In this document: piece after piece, positions 10,635 through 20,208 of the stretch | Position numbering within the stretch: position 1 is the stretch's first letter | Layout: each line of letters starts with the position of its first letter | Assembly: GCA_002110485.1 (NCBI GenBank) | Contig: MOWL01000089.1 | Location: forward strand, 1,116,001-1,180,000 | Origin: Emergomyces orientalis | Taxonomy: Eukaryota > Ascomycota > Eurotiomycetes > Onygenales > Ajellomycetaceae | Direction: 5' to 3' | DNA length: 64,000 bases | The notes under the pieces: generated by a model | What the model was told of the DNA's origin: nothing | The model's database searches: none | The model's input: only the letters and a program-made list of their open reading frames with translations | Position numbers and translations under genes: made by a program

Positions 10635-11025
10635 GGAACTTAATGAAAAACAAGGTTGCCAGTAAGATACAAGGGACAGCGTGCAATCTACAAAATGTTT
10701 CTATATCAAACTCCGCCTAAGTCTTAAATCATTTTCATTCTGATGTCAAAAAAAAGAAAAGAAAAGAAAAGGACGACGAAAAAAGGTTCTAGATTTGATC
10801 ACGTGAATCGGCGAAATTAAGGTTTGTTACCCCTGAAGTCCAAATTCTTATGACTACACCTACTAGTGTACTCCGTACGTCCATATGTGTTGAAACAATT
10901 TGAAAAACAGTGCTTTCTGATGACTTATCTATGTAGTATCGCTAGGCTAATATAATGTTGCCTAGGCTCCTTTGGCTTGACAGAGCAATGTGCAGGGAAT
11001 ACGTTGTGGCAATTTCATATCCTCC
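10635..11025. other. Intergenic region between F-box gene 3' end and TGT promoter
   Basis: AT-rich, with a purine run (AAAAAAAGAAAAGAAAAG) near 10746. It includes a CACGTGA box near 10800. No gene is seen. Confidence 0.4.
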
Positions 11026-14000
11026 CTATTTTAATTCGGCGATTGTCCTCGTCAAAGCAATTACAGAGGCCATCATGAGTCGGTTCTGGTAAGGCAAAAG
11101 GTAAGATTAGCAAATCCGCGTTCCCATGCGAACATTTGCTTAAAAAAACTGTGCAAATAAGCGCAGGAAAGTGCGCATGCTAGGGACTAAAAACAGGACT
11201 TACAGCCTTATTCGAAATCGTCGAGTACCCAGCAAAAGGTCGAAAAGTAGCCGCAAGCCCAGTAAACATATCTCCGTCTGTCGGACGCGCGACTTCCCAA
11301 TTATCTTGATTATGATCACCAAAACATATTTCTCTTCCCATATTGGTTCGGATCTGACCATGTTGGAATACTTCCGGTTAACAAGTTTTCACCCACTACT
11401 AATAATCTTCACGAATTTAAGAGATGACTGACCTTTATCGCTCTCAGGAAGTCCCCCATAGCAATCTCAATGCCCACCACATACTCAGAATTGGGCCCAT
11501 CGATATCAAAATGGCGTATCTCTCCATCTGGAGCCTCTTGGACCCCATCTTCATTATCTGCCCCTGGAAACTCTCCCACATACCGTTTCGGTTCCCAATA
11601 CCTCCGCATGTATGCAGTCCTTAAACCTAGAATGCACTCCATAGGGCCTGAGCTTGTTATATCCGTTTTCACATAGGCAGATATCTGGGTTAATTTTTGA
11701 AGTTCGTGGTCATGCAGTGCCCAGATGAGGGGCTGATACGGAACAAGGTCACTAGGTACACCATCGATTACATCTCTGGTTAGGTTGGAAGACAAAACCT
11801 GAATATTTGGATGATTCCAGATGGGCCATCTCCCCACACGCGAAGCGGAAGACGATTCGAGATACGGTACCCCTGGACCCCAAATGAGCCGCTGGCCGAA
11901 AGGCCGTTCGGATGTCGGCGCGAGCTTGATATCGGGAACGGAAAAAACTTTGCCTATCAACGAAACGTAAGCAAATCTAGGGGGGAAATATGAAAAAATG
12001 GCAGAATGATGGAAAATAGAGTTCGTCGGTCGTTACTTTCAGTGATGGGGCTCTCTAAGATTCCAAAGCGAGAGATAATTTCATCCTAAATAGAGACACA
12101 GTTAGTCCTGATTGAGGGTATTTACACAATAATACTCTGACCAAGGGTCTTTACTTCGCCAGTTTGTCCGACTAGACCAACAAGGTAATGATCTTCGGAG
12201 ACCATGAAAGGCCTCTGATTTCCTAATTTGGAACCTATGATAGCCTCTTTCCCAGACTGAAAAATGATCTGTGAATCACGTAAGTCAGAAGAACACAACA
12301 TCCCCGCCGATGGTGGTATGATCATATTCCATGCAATTTCCACTTACGTTGATACCTTTGACGGCCGTGCAGGCATGGCTATCCAAGAGATCCATCCCAG
12401 CCATATATAAAACCAGCCCGGTAATCCAATCGCTACTGTCAATAAACATTATAAGCTTATTAACTCCATCGTTTGCCGTGGCGCGTCCAAAAATGCGACG
12501 ACTGGTCCCAAAAATAACACTCAATCCCATCAGGAAACCGTCACTAGTCCAAAAGGTCTCTAGTATGGCGGACTGATTGTCAAATTCTTCCAAAGTGTAT
12601 AACAATTGTTTACTGATGGTTCTGACCTCCCTGTTTGGCTGTGGATATTTCACGATCGGTAACTGCATGATCTGACTTTCTTGGAGTACCGAGTTGAAGT
12701 CTTCGTCGGTTGATTTGTCTGGCTCGTGAAAAGACGAGAAATATCGTTCTGCAAGCTGCGTGCAAGCACCCCAGATACGTCTCCGGTTGGCGATAGCCAA
12801 GAACGGCCCATTCATACCGTATGTCGGCATAGTCGCCTTGTCCAGCCAGAGGTAGAGATTCTTATAGTCGAGGTCGGCGGAATGTTCTCCGACAAATGCA
12901 TGTAGCTCCCAGAACCAGGGCATTCCCCAGTACATAAGCTGTTTCCACAATGCCGGATGGCGAGTCGCGTTGTAAACTGGCCACGACGCCGCCATAAACG
13001 CCCGAGCTGAGTCTCCTGGAAGAAAGCGTAGAACGGAGTGTAGAATATCATATGGTACTTTGCTAAATGGATCCCATTTCACTTTATCCGCGAGCTGCAA
13101 ACGACTTACTGAAGTAGCTTTGAAAATCTTTTCTGATATTAATTTCTGAAGGACCTCTTCGAAGCCAGGGATAATTGTCGGATGGGTGACACAATACTGG
13201 AATACGCCTTTCCATTAATATTTTCATCCATCACTGCACAGAGACACAAAGGATGGTATACCTCCTCGCCGGGAATAGATTCCCAAAATTGCTCAACGCC
13301 CATGATGCCCCCGTAATTAATCGCGAGTCTGCCCGCATACTCGGGAGAAAGTCCAATCATAACGTTATAAAGAATATCTTTATCAACTTTTCCAATGTCC
13401 GTAGAGCCTGTGAGGACCCGAGTGAGAATTTCGAAACAGCACCAATGGAATGGAAAAGCTGTAAGCTGGTTCTCCCACCCACGCGTATAGCTACAACACA
13501 TCAGCGGAATGTTCTAATAAATTGGGAAGTAGTGTCCCTTACCAGGATACATCGTTTATTTCCCAAGCAGAATTTGGGTTTCGAGGCGAATTTGGATCTG
13601 ACAAGCTTATTAGTTGGTGACTGTTAAAATTTACTTCGGAAATGCGTCTACATGCCATCGCCTGGCGAACAGTCAACTCCACCCTGGTTAAAGAGTAAGA
13701 AATTATTTCCAAATTAGAGCCTCCGTTGCAGGAGCTTGTTTGAAGGGAATTCCGGAGATTCAAAGGGGAAACCGTACATAGTCAGCATACTCCCCTGGGC
13801 CGGAAATATAAGCCCTACCACGGTTAGCAGCAGACATATATCAACATTGAAGACGAAACGGATGAGCTGCATACGCACTTGCTGGGTCCTGAAGCTCCAG
13901 GATTATACCCTAGAACATGCACAACCTTAAGCCATTTAACGCTCTCTTCGTTGACAATGTCTGGGTCATAGCCTTGGTCTCCATCCTCCTCCTCCTCCTC

Positions 14001-14441
14001 CTCCTCCTCCTCATCATCATCATCATCATCATCATCTTCTTCTTCTTCTTCTTCTTCTTCTTCTTCTTCTTCTTCTTCTTCTTCTTCTTCTTCTTCTTCT
14101 TCTTCTTCTTCTTCTTCTTCTTCTTCTTCTTCTTCTTCTTCTTCTTCTTCTTCTTCTTCTTCTTCTTCTTCTTCTTCTTCTTCTTCTTCTTCTTCTTCTT
14201 CTAATTCCTCTTCGTCCTCACTGTGCTTCTCTTGAAACTCCTCTGCATTTTCCCATTGTTCTTCTGATGATTCATCAGAGACACAGGGGCTCTGCTGTTC
14301 GCCACTCCGAGCTTTGAGCTTCTTGATTTTCTCCGCGATAAATCGCCGTCGTATTTCGCACTGTCTCTTTGATTTGCTTCCAATCCAAGCTTGGCATAAT
14401 GAGCCACTGCATAATGCGCAGAAAACGTCAAAGGATCCCAT
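11026..14441 (-). CDS. Large F-box domain protein with polyglutamate tract
   Basis: About ten exons, ~900 aa: 13879..14441, 13773..13814, 13543..13620, 13262..13490, 12348..13196, 12128..12268, 12037..12085, 11433..11953, 11204..~11371 and 11026..11085. The N-terminus MGSFDVFCALCSGSL with YDPDIVNEE...LGYNPGASGPSKAYISGPG is a common fungal F-box family. Polyglutamate (~55 E, then 8 D and 9 E) occupies roughly residues 80-155. The F-box is DPFSKVPYDILHSVLRFLPGDSAR, followed by PALWKQLMYWGMPWFWEL. F-box proteins recruit substrates to SCF ubiquitin ligases; no substrate can be named. The exon 2/3 boundary is uncertain: an alternative is a donor at 13777 with an acceptor in CGCCAG. The intron after 11433 does not restore phase with a canonical AG: the conserved frame VFQHGQIRTNMGRE begins at 11371, but the nearest AG would start the exon at 11370. 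A one-base indel or an unusual site is possible. Confidence 0.78.
13984..14202. repeat. Triplet microsatellite (CTC)n-(ATC)n-(TTC)n, about 55 TTC units
   Basis: An uninterrupted TTC run spans about 14035..14201. It is preceded by ~8-9 ATC units and ~9 CTC units. Read on the minus strand it is in frame in the F-box protein gene and encodes polyglutamate and polyaspartate. Confidence 0.95.
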
Positions 14442-15759
14442 TTTGTGGTCGTGTGGATGGATGTATCAGTACAGAGTAGTTCAAGATGAGCATAAATGGA
14501 CCTTAGAGGCAACCAAGTTCGAAAACGAAGAAGGTCAGCGTATCAGGAACACAAATTCTCTAGTCCTAACTTTGACAAGGAACATATCGGTAGCCTTGCA
14601 GAGATGTCTGTGTAGGAGGAGCGTTAGGGCATCAGCCCCTCCAGAACGGCACCTCACCCAATGAAAACTCAGCGACAACCGCTAAGCAAACCTAGATATC
14701 CAAACGCCGCCATGAGACCCAACAACCTAGAGAACACAAACATAAATATACCAATTGCTCGATAGTATTCGAAAGGGCTCTCGGATAAACGTTTCATATC
14801 TGTGGACGGAGAGATGTCATGTAATATTATTATTTATCGATATGTGCAAGCCAAATTCATTTCTGGTACTGATTCCAGAATGAACGACTAATAACATCTC
14901 TCTGGATTCATCAGAGAATACTTAATTCGAAATTCGCAGGCAACAATACGTCAGTGGGCCGTCTCTATAACTAGATAACCTCATTGGCCTTGTCTGCCGC
15001 CTTTGAAGCAATTCGTATACAAAGGAATAACATTCCTGCGAGAAATTGAGACTGATCCAGATTTCTTCCGTCTCTTGAAGTCACAACAAACTGCATCCCA
15101 AAACGGCAAGCCCTAACCCTAACCCGGGATTGTCTGGAAGAATACTATATTAATAATCAGGGGAAGTCGGCCTCAAAAACATCAATGTCTGAAAACAATA
15201 CCCCATCATAATCTGTATCTACCTACGAATTTATACTGAGTTGAAATACCACGCGTTCCAAGGCTACGCTGCCGAATTAGTTACTCAGCTGGTGTTATCG
15301 GCCGGGCGGACACTCTGAAGAGCATGCCGATCGAAAAAGTCCCAGTCTCTCGGACCGTTGGCGGAGTTTTGGTTCGGAATACTAAAACATCAGGGGGCTC
15401 CATTGGAACCCCATCTCTGCATTTACTCCATTTTATGGGGAAGCTCATAACACTATCATGATAGCGGCAATAACGATCCCTATTTTTGTTCCGCAATTTT
15501 GTTAGGCTACCCCAAAAGTGGGAAGCGTCACCTGAGTTAAAAATTTCTGCTTTCCGGCGGAATCCACAGCACACAATCTCCAAGACTTTGTGAGATCGCC
15601 GCAACCTGCAATCCTGGATCGCGTTCCGGGGTGCGATTTTCTCTTTCGCAAACCACGACAATCGGGTTCAATCCAAGCCCTACCCGTTCGAGACACGCAC
15701 ACGAGCTTCCGAGAGCCTAAGTTGCAGCAGGAGGCTCTTCTACCAAGAGACCTGTCAAT
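14442..15759. other. Gene-free spacer with short CCCTAA tract
   Basis: Upstream regions of the divergent F-box gene and MFS transporter. Small open frames (for example 15281..15661 minus) have no recognisable features. It contains the CCCTAA tract at 15111..15125. Confidence 0.4.
15111..15125. repeat. Short telomere-type tract (CCCTAA)2.5
   Basis: Two and a half perfect units of the standard fungal telomere repeat, immediately followed by a CCCGGG site, in non-coding DNA. Confidence 0.7.
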
Positions 15760-17705
15760 ATGGGCGAAAAGTCAATTAAAGACATTGAACACGCAGTTCC
15801 TGTGCGCGAGTTCTTATATCCCACATGACATCCGAATTACCCCCATAACTAATGAGGGTGTAGGAGAATACGTCAAATCAACATGCCTTGGACACGTACT
15901 CTGGGGAAGGTAGTGCCAGCGATACAGCTCTTGTCTGGAAGCAGGACCTGAGAATTGTACCACTGTCGGCTGCCATTTACCTTCTATGTTACCTAGACAG
16001 ATCAAATATAGGTGAATCACTACCATTAGATCTTTTGTTATATGATGTGTGTCGGAATTAACAACGACTACCAGGAAATGCGAAAGTCTTAAATGCATCA
16101 ACAGGGAACGACCTTCTGACTGAAACCAATATGTCGAACTATGAATATACGTGAGTGCCAATCCAAAAAAGAAAGAAAAAAACACTCTACGCCCAGAGAT
16201 ATTTCTAAATTCATATCTCGAGCATTTTGCTCATACACACAAAACTAGGATCGCCTTAATGATTTTCCTCATTGCGTACGCCCTCTTCGAAGTGCCATCG
16301 AACTATTTTCTAAAGATGTTAAAACCTAGTGTGAGGCAAATAATCCCAATTCCGTGTCCGATTTTAACTCACGTAAGAACTTCCTTTCTAGAAATGGATT
16401 GCATTTCTCATGGTGTCATGGGGGGCAGTTACTGCGGGCTTAGGAGGTGCCAATAACTACGCTACCGTCACTGTACTGCGACTGCTTCTGGGCATATTCG
16501 AAGCTGGTCTGTTCCCGGGCTTGGTGTTTTATCTTACTTTCTGGTATAGAACCTCCGAACGCTCAATGCGTGTTGCTATAATCCTAGCTTCTGCGACGCT
16601 TGCGGGTGCGTTTGGTGGCGCCATCGCGTTCGCTGTTGGACATATGAATGGAACCCGCGGCTTATCCGGCTGGCGGTGGCTATTCATTCTCGAGGGCATT
16701 CCCTCGTGCGCATCCGCGCTTTTGGTGTTCTTCTTTCTCCCTGACTATCCAGAAACAGCCACCTGGCTTTCTCCGACGGAAAAGGAGCTTGTGAAAGAGA
16801 GGCTAAGGGTAGAGGGGTCTAAAGGTGAAAGCGCATCGATGACATGGAAGGATGCCAAAGAGACCCTCACTGATTGGCGTTTATATGCTCACTACGCTGT
16901 GGGTACTCTCAATTATACTACCAGGGAAGATTTCATTCAGGGTTAATCCTAATTTAGATCTACTTCGGCATTTCAACGCCCTTTTCCAGCCTTTCGCTCT
17001 TCACCCCCTCCATTACGGCTGGTTTAGGGTATTCCGACCTCCGTGCTCAATTGATGACTGTTCCACCGTACGCTGTTGCGTATGTTGTCACCGTCAGTGT
17101 GGCATTTTCCGCGGATCATTTCAATGCGTGAGTCTCTCATTTTTGATTTTTGATTGAGAAATATTCATTTCCATTTGCCATGCTGATATATGCGGCTCCT
17201 TACAGCCGAGCGTTACACTCCGCTACGTTTTCGTTAATTGGTGCTGTGGGATTCCTCGCTTCTGCTGTCCTCCCAGCTGACGCGTACTTGGTATGTTATC
17301 CTGTGGAAGGGTTAATTTCATTTTCATAGCTATGTTGAAATGAAGCTAACCCTCCCCCTTCAGAGCCGCTATGGTTGCTTAATTGTCGCCTGCAGTGGTT
17401 CTTTCGCATGTATCCCTCCACTTCTGGGTTGGCTGTCATCCAACGTCCACACTACCACAGCTGCTGGTCTGGCTATTGCCATGAACGTCTCGTTCGGTGC
17501 ACCAGGGCAAATCGTCGGGGTTTGGATCTATAAAGCAAACGAGGCGAAAAAGGGATATCCAACGGGCCACTGGACGAATGCCGCTTTATTGCTGTTCGTT
17601 TGCGTAGGTTGTTTGTTGTTGAGGTTCTACTATGTGTTCTTGAATAAGAGAATAGTGAGGGAAGCGGAGGCGGAGGGAGAAGAGAGGAAGATATTTGCTT
17701 ACTGA
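15760..17705 (+). CDS. MFS transporter, Dal5/allantoate permease (anion:cation symporter) type
   Basis: Eight exons: 15760..15801, 15864..16011, 16075..16150, 16249..16330, 16392..16898, 16958..17127, 17206..17290 and 17364..17705. They total 1452 bp (483 aa), all phases consistent. It is a polytopic plasma-membrane carrier with the ACS-family hallmarks LLCYLDRSNIGNAK at TM1, ALFEVPSNYFLKMLKPS at TM2-3, LLLGIFEAGLFPGLVFYLTFWYR at TM4 and GWRWLFILEGIPS at TM6. The second half begins HYAIYFGISTPF and YSDLRAQLMTVPPY. Family members move organic anions such as allantoate, ureidosuccinate, nicotinate, pantothenate or biotin precursors; the substrate here cannot be assigned. The N-terminal cytosolic segment is rather short (~45 residues). 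It converges with the peroxisomal hydrolase downstream. Confidence 0.9.
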
Positions 17706-18045
17706 AACTGTCGGGTATCAGGATGGGATAATCATGAGTTTTCTACTAGTGGAGTGGAAGAGCCTTTTGAAGCTCCTAGATGTGGATGTACACGGCTTGG
17801 TTTTTCATGCTTATGTTAATTAAAATTAATATGATACCGAAAAAAACAAAGAGATAGGCCCGAGCGGAATCCAGCATGCAATTCTGCGTACCCAATTTCT
17901 TGCGTTGCGACCATTGTTTTTATAGTATATTGATACTTGCCGAATAAATATATACACCTAATCGAGCGATTTTACACAATTTGAGTGGTATAACATCACA
18001 GTGTATTACAGAGAGGAAAAGTCAAACAAAAATAAAATTCATAAT
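17706..18045. other. Convergent 3' region
   Basis: AT-rich sequence with AATAAA-like motifs on both strands, most likely the two 3' untranslated regions of the MFS transporter and the hydrolase. Confidence 0.5.
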
Positions 18046-19359
18046 TCACAACTTTGAAATCCTCTCAATCCACTCAGGGGGTACAGTCATAGCATCAATA
18101 ATCGGCTCATTTCTCCGCTTCTCCTCCTCTCCCTCCCACCACGGCCTAATTTCCTCACCCAACCACTTCGCCACAGCTCTAGCCGTCCCCCTAGGTTCAA
18201 TAAACGGGAGCGCATGCCCCTCCGCCTCTACAAACACCTCCTTAACCTGTCCTGTCCCCTTCCCTCCAGCCCCACCAAGTCCCGTACCTGTCTTACCAAC
18301 AATCCGGTTTCGATATGACTCTGTGCTTAACAAACTGTTATCCGCCGTCCACACATACAACGCCTTACAATGTATCCCTGGCAAAAACTCCTTTATCTTC
18401 GCCGGCTCTCCCCGATAAAAGCCCGGCGCGACAAAGGCTTCTTCGGCCCTGGTCGCATAATCTTCCCCAACGGGATACCCCTTCATTGGAGGGTCGGCCC
18501 GCATAAACAGTTGTGCTTGCTGGTATCTAGGGGTCGTAAGCGTGACGCTGCCATCGGGCATATCGCGCAATTCATATCGCAGCGTCTGCGCCAGCACTCG
18601 CGGGTCAAACTGTGAATAATATTTCGACTTGCGAAAATGCCGCTCCGCGGCCTCGCGGTTCTCCCATCGATCGCGCATGAGCGTGACGGAGAAGCCTATG
18701 TTAAAATTCCGTACCAGCCCCTGCTCGGGGACGCGTAGCGCTCTCAGCTCTTCAAGGTGATGGTACCCCGTCTCCAGCACGGGTTCCATGAGCACAATCC
18801 CTTGAAAGATGCGCGGGTGCCAGGCCGCGGGAAGCAGGAGGTGCACAGAGCCCCAGCTCTGCCCGATGCCAATCAGTGGTAGGGTCATTGAGGACTGGAA
18901 ATAGTTGATGAGTTGCATGATGTCGTGGGCGCCATCGAACCAGTGCTGCTCGTCGCCTATCTCTTGCTCGTTGAGTCGATAGGATTGCCCGTGGTTGGCG
19001 GCATCAGCTGCCCAGATTGCGCGAATGCGCGGGGTGAGCGGGTTTGCGAGCAGGTCGGCGAAGAAGGGCTCGTAGGATTCTTTGGTCGAGCCCATGCCAT
19101 GGGCGAAGATTATTGTTGCACCCGGGCGATCGGGTTTTTCATCTACGCCCGCGTACCCGTGCGGGCGGTACTCATTCACGTGGAGTTTTAAGCGGGAGTT
19201 ATGGGGGTTGCGGGTGCCCCGGCGGAATAGGCGAGGGTATGATGCCGGGATTACGTGACTTGTGACGGTCCAAGGTGAGGACATTTTCTTTTCAGCTGAT
19301 CTGTTTCCTTTCCTTCCTTTGTACTGTGTTTGTGTTGTTTCGGTGGGAACTGAAGACAT
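18046..19359 (-). CDS. Peroxisomal alpha/beta hydrolase (AKT2-like family)
   Basis: Single exon, 437 aa. An alpha/beta-hydrolase fold is indicated by the oxyanion motif FAHGMGSTKES, the DAANHGQS loop, the nucleophile elbow GIGQSWGS (GxSxG) and a late His in EAEGHALPFIEPRG. The last residues are R-I-S-K-L, a canonical type 1 peroxisomal targeting signal, so the enzyme should be imported into peroxisomes. The family (often labelled AKT2-like or toxin biosynthesis protein in fungal annotation) includes peroxisomal hydrolases of secondary metabolism, but housekeeping relatives exist. No polyketide synthase, peptide synthetase or acyl-CoA enzyme adjoins it, so a metabolite role is not supported here. 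An internal Met at 19284 (MSSPWTVTSHVIPAS) may be the true start, since family members begin near that motif. Confidence 0.88.
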   Translation of the reverse strand: MSSVPTETTQTQYKGRKGNRSAEKKMSSPWTVTSHVIPASYPRLFRRGTRNPHNSRLKLHVNEYRPHGYAGVDEKPDRPGATIIFAHGMGSTKESYEPFFADLLANPLTPRIRAIWAADAANHGQSYRLNEQEIGDEQHWFDGAHDIMQLINYFQSSMTLPLIGIGQSWGSVHLLLPAAWHPRIFQGIVLMEPVLETGYHHLEELRALRVPEQGLVRNFNIGFSVTLMRDRWENREAAERHFRKSKYYSQFDPRVLAQTLRYELRDMPDGSVTLTTPRYQQAQLFMRADPPMKGYPVGEDYATRAEEAFVAPGFYRGEPAKIKEFLPGIHCKALYVWTADNSLLSTESYRNRIVGKTGTGLGGAGGKGTGQVKEVFVEAEGHALPFIEPRGTARAVAKWLGEEIRPWWEGEEEKRRNEPIIDAMTVPPEWIERISKL

Positions 19360-20208
19360 CCGGCAAGGAGAGTATCCACAACTGGGGATGAAGCATTCTC
19401 GGAGGTATTTATTATTATTATAGTTTCACATGCTGGGATCGTACCCCAGCATAAGCAGCCATCAGCTCCAATCTTTCCAGAAACTAAACCCCAGCTAAGC
19501 GTCTCAAATGCTGACCGAAAATCGTCGCATGTGGGCCCTCTGAGCAGCCGCATTTTTAACCTGAATGTCCGTGTTTAGTCGGATGGACATCAGAAGGGTG
19601 GTGTGGCTCTCCACCCAATTGTCGGCCAAACCCGCGCCACCAGCCCAATGGCTTGTCCTAAATGCTTTTCCTCCAGCACCTTCAAAAGCCCCTAGCTAAT
19701 TCCATAATGACTCAGGCATTGGCGTTTATAAGGATTGAAAAATGCTGGAATTGAAATCCAAGAAGTACTAGGTTTGTCTACATGAAGGAAAACAGCAGCG
19801 AGAATAGAAAGAATTTGACCAGTCCCTCCTGCCAGAATCATACCGAGTTTCATTTACGCTACGGACCACCATATCTTTATGATCCCATAAAAATAGACCA
19901 GCAAGCCAGCTTCGCACCCAATCATCCCTAAGCTATTGAATCAAAACATTCAGACACTCCAGTGATACATTACTCTCAATCTTTGGGGTAACTCATCCTA
20001 GCCATATAAATGATGGTCGATGCCCAATGTTTTGAGCGAATCGCCTTGTCGCAGGGATTGCCGAGCGCTTTGGTGGCTGCCATGCACGGGGTTTCAGCCT
20101 TGCTATCGACCATCGCTTCGATCACAGAGCGGAGCGCTGTCCAAGCTCAAGGCCACCGCCTTAAGTAACCTGGGTACCCATGTTTTTATTTAACATAGCC
20201 ATTTCGTC
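19360..20208. other. Intergenic/promoter region upstream of the PNP-ankyrin gene
   Basis: No gene over 60 codons. It includes an open frame of 52 codons (20010..20168), described separately, ending about 40 bp before the PNP-ankyrin start. Confidence 0.4.
20010..20168 (+). other. Possible upstream ORF of 52 codons
   Basis: ATG at 20010 opens a 52-codon frame (MMVDAQCFERIALSQGLPSA... ending QAQGHRLK) that stops 40 bp before the PNP-ankyrin start codon. Base composition is more coding-like than its surroundings. It could be a translated leader ORF, a relic, or chance. Confidence 0.25.

Noticed and set aside
13917..14204. Plus-strand frame of leucine, isoleucine and poly-phenylalanine
   Set aside because: It is the reverse-strand shadow of the GAA/GAT/GAG triplet run that encodes polyglutamate/aspartate in the F-box gene.
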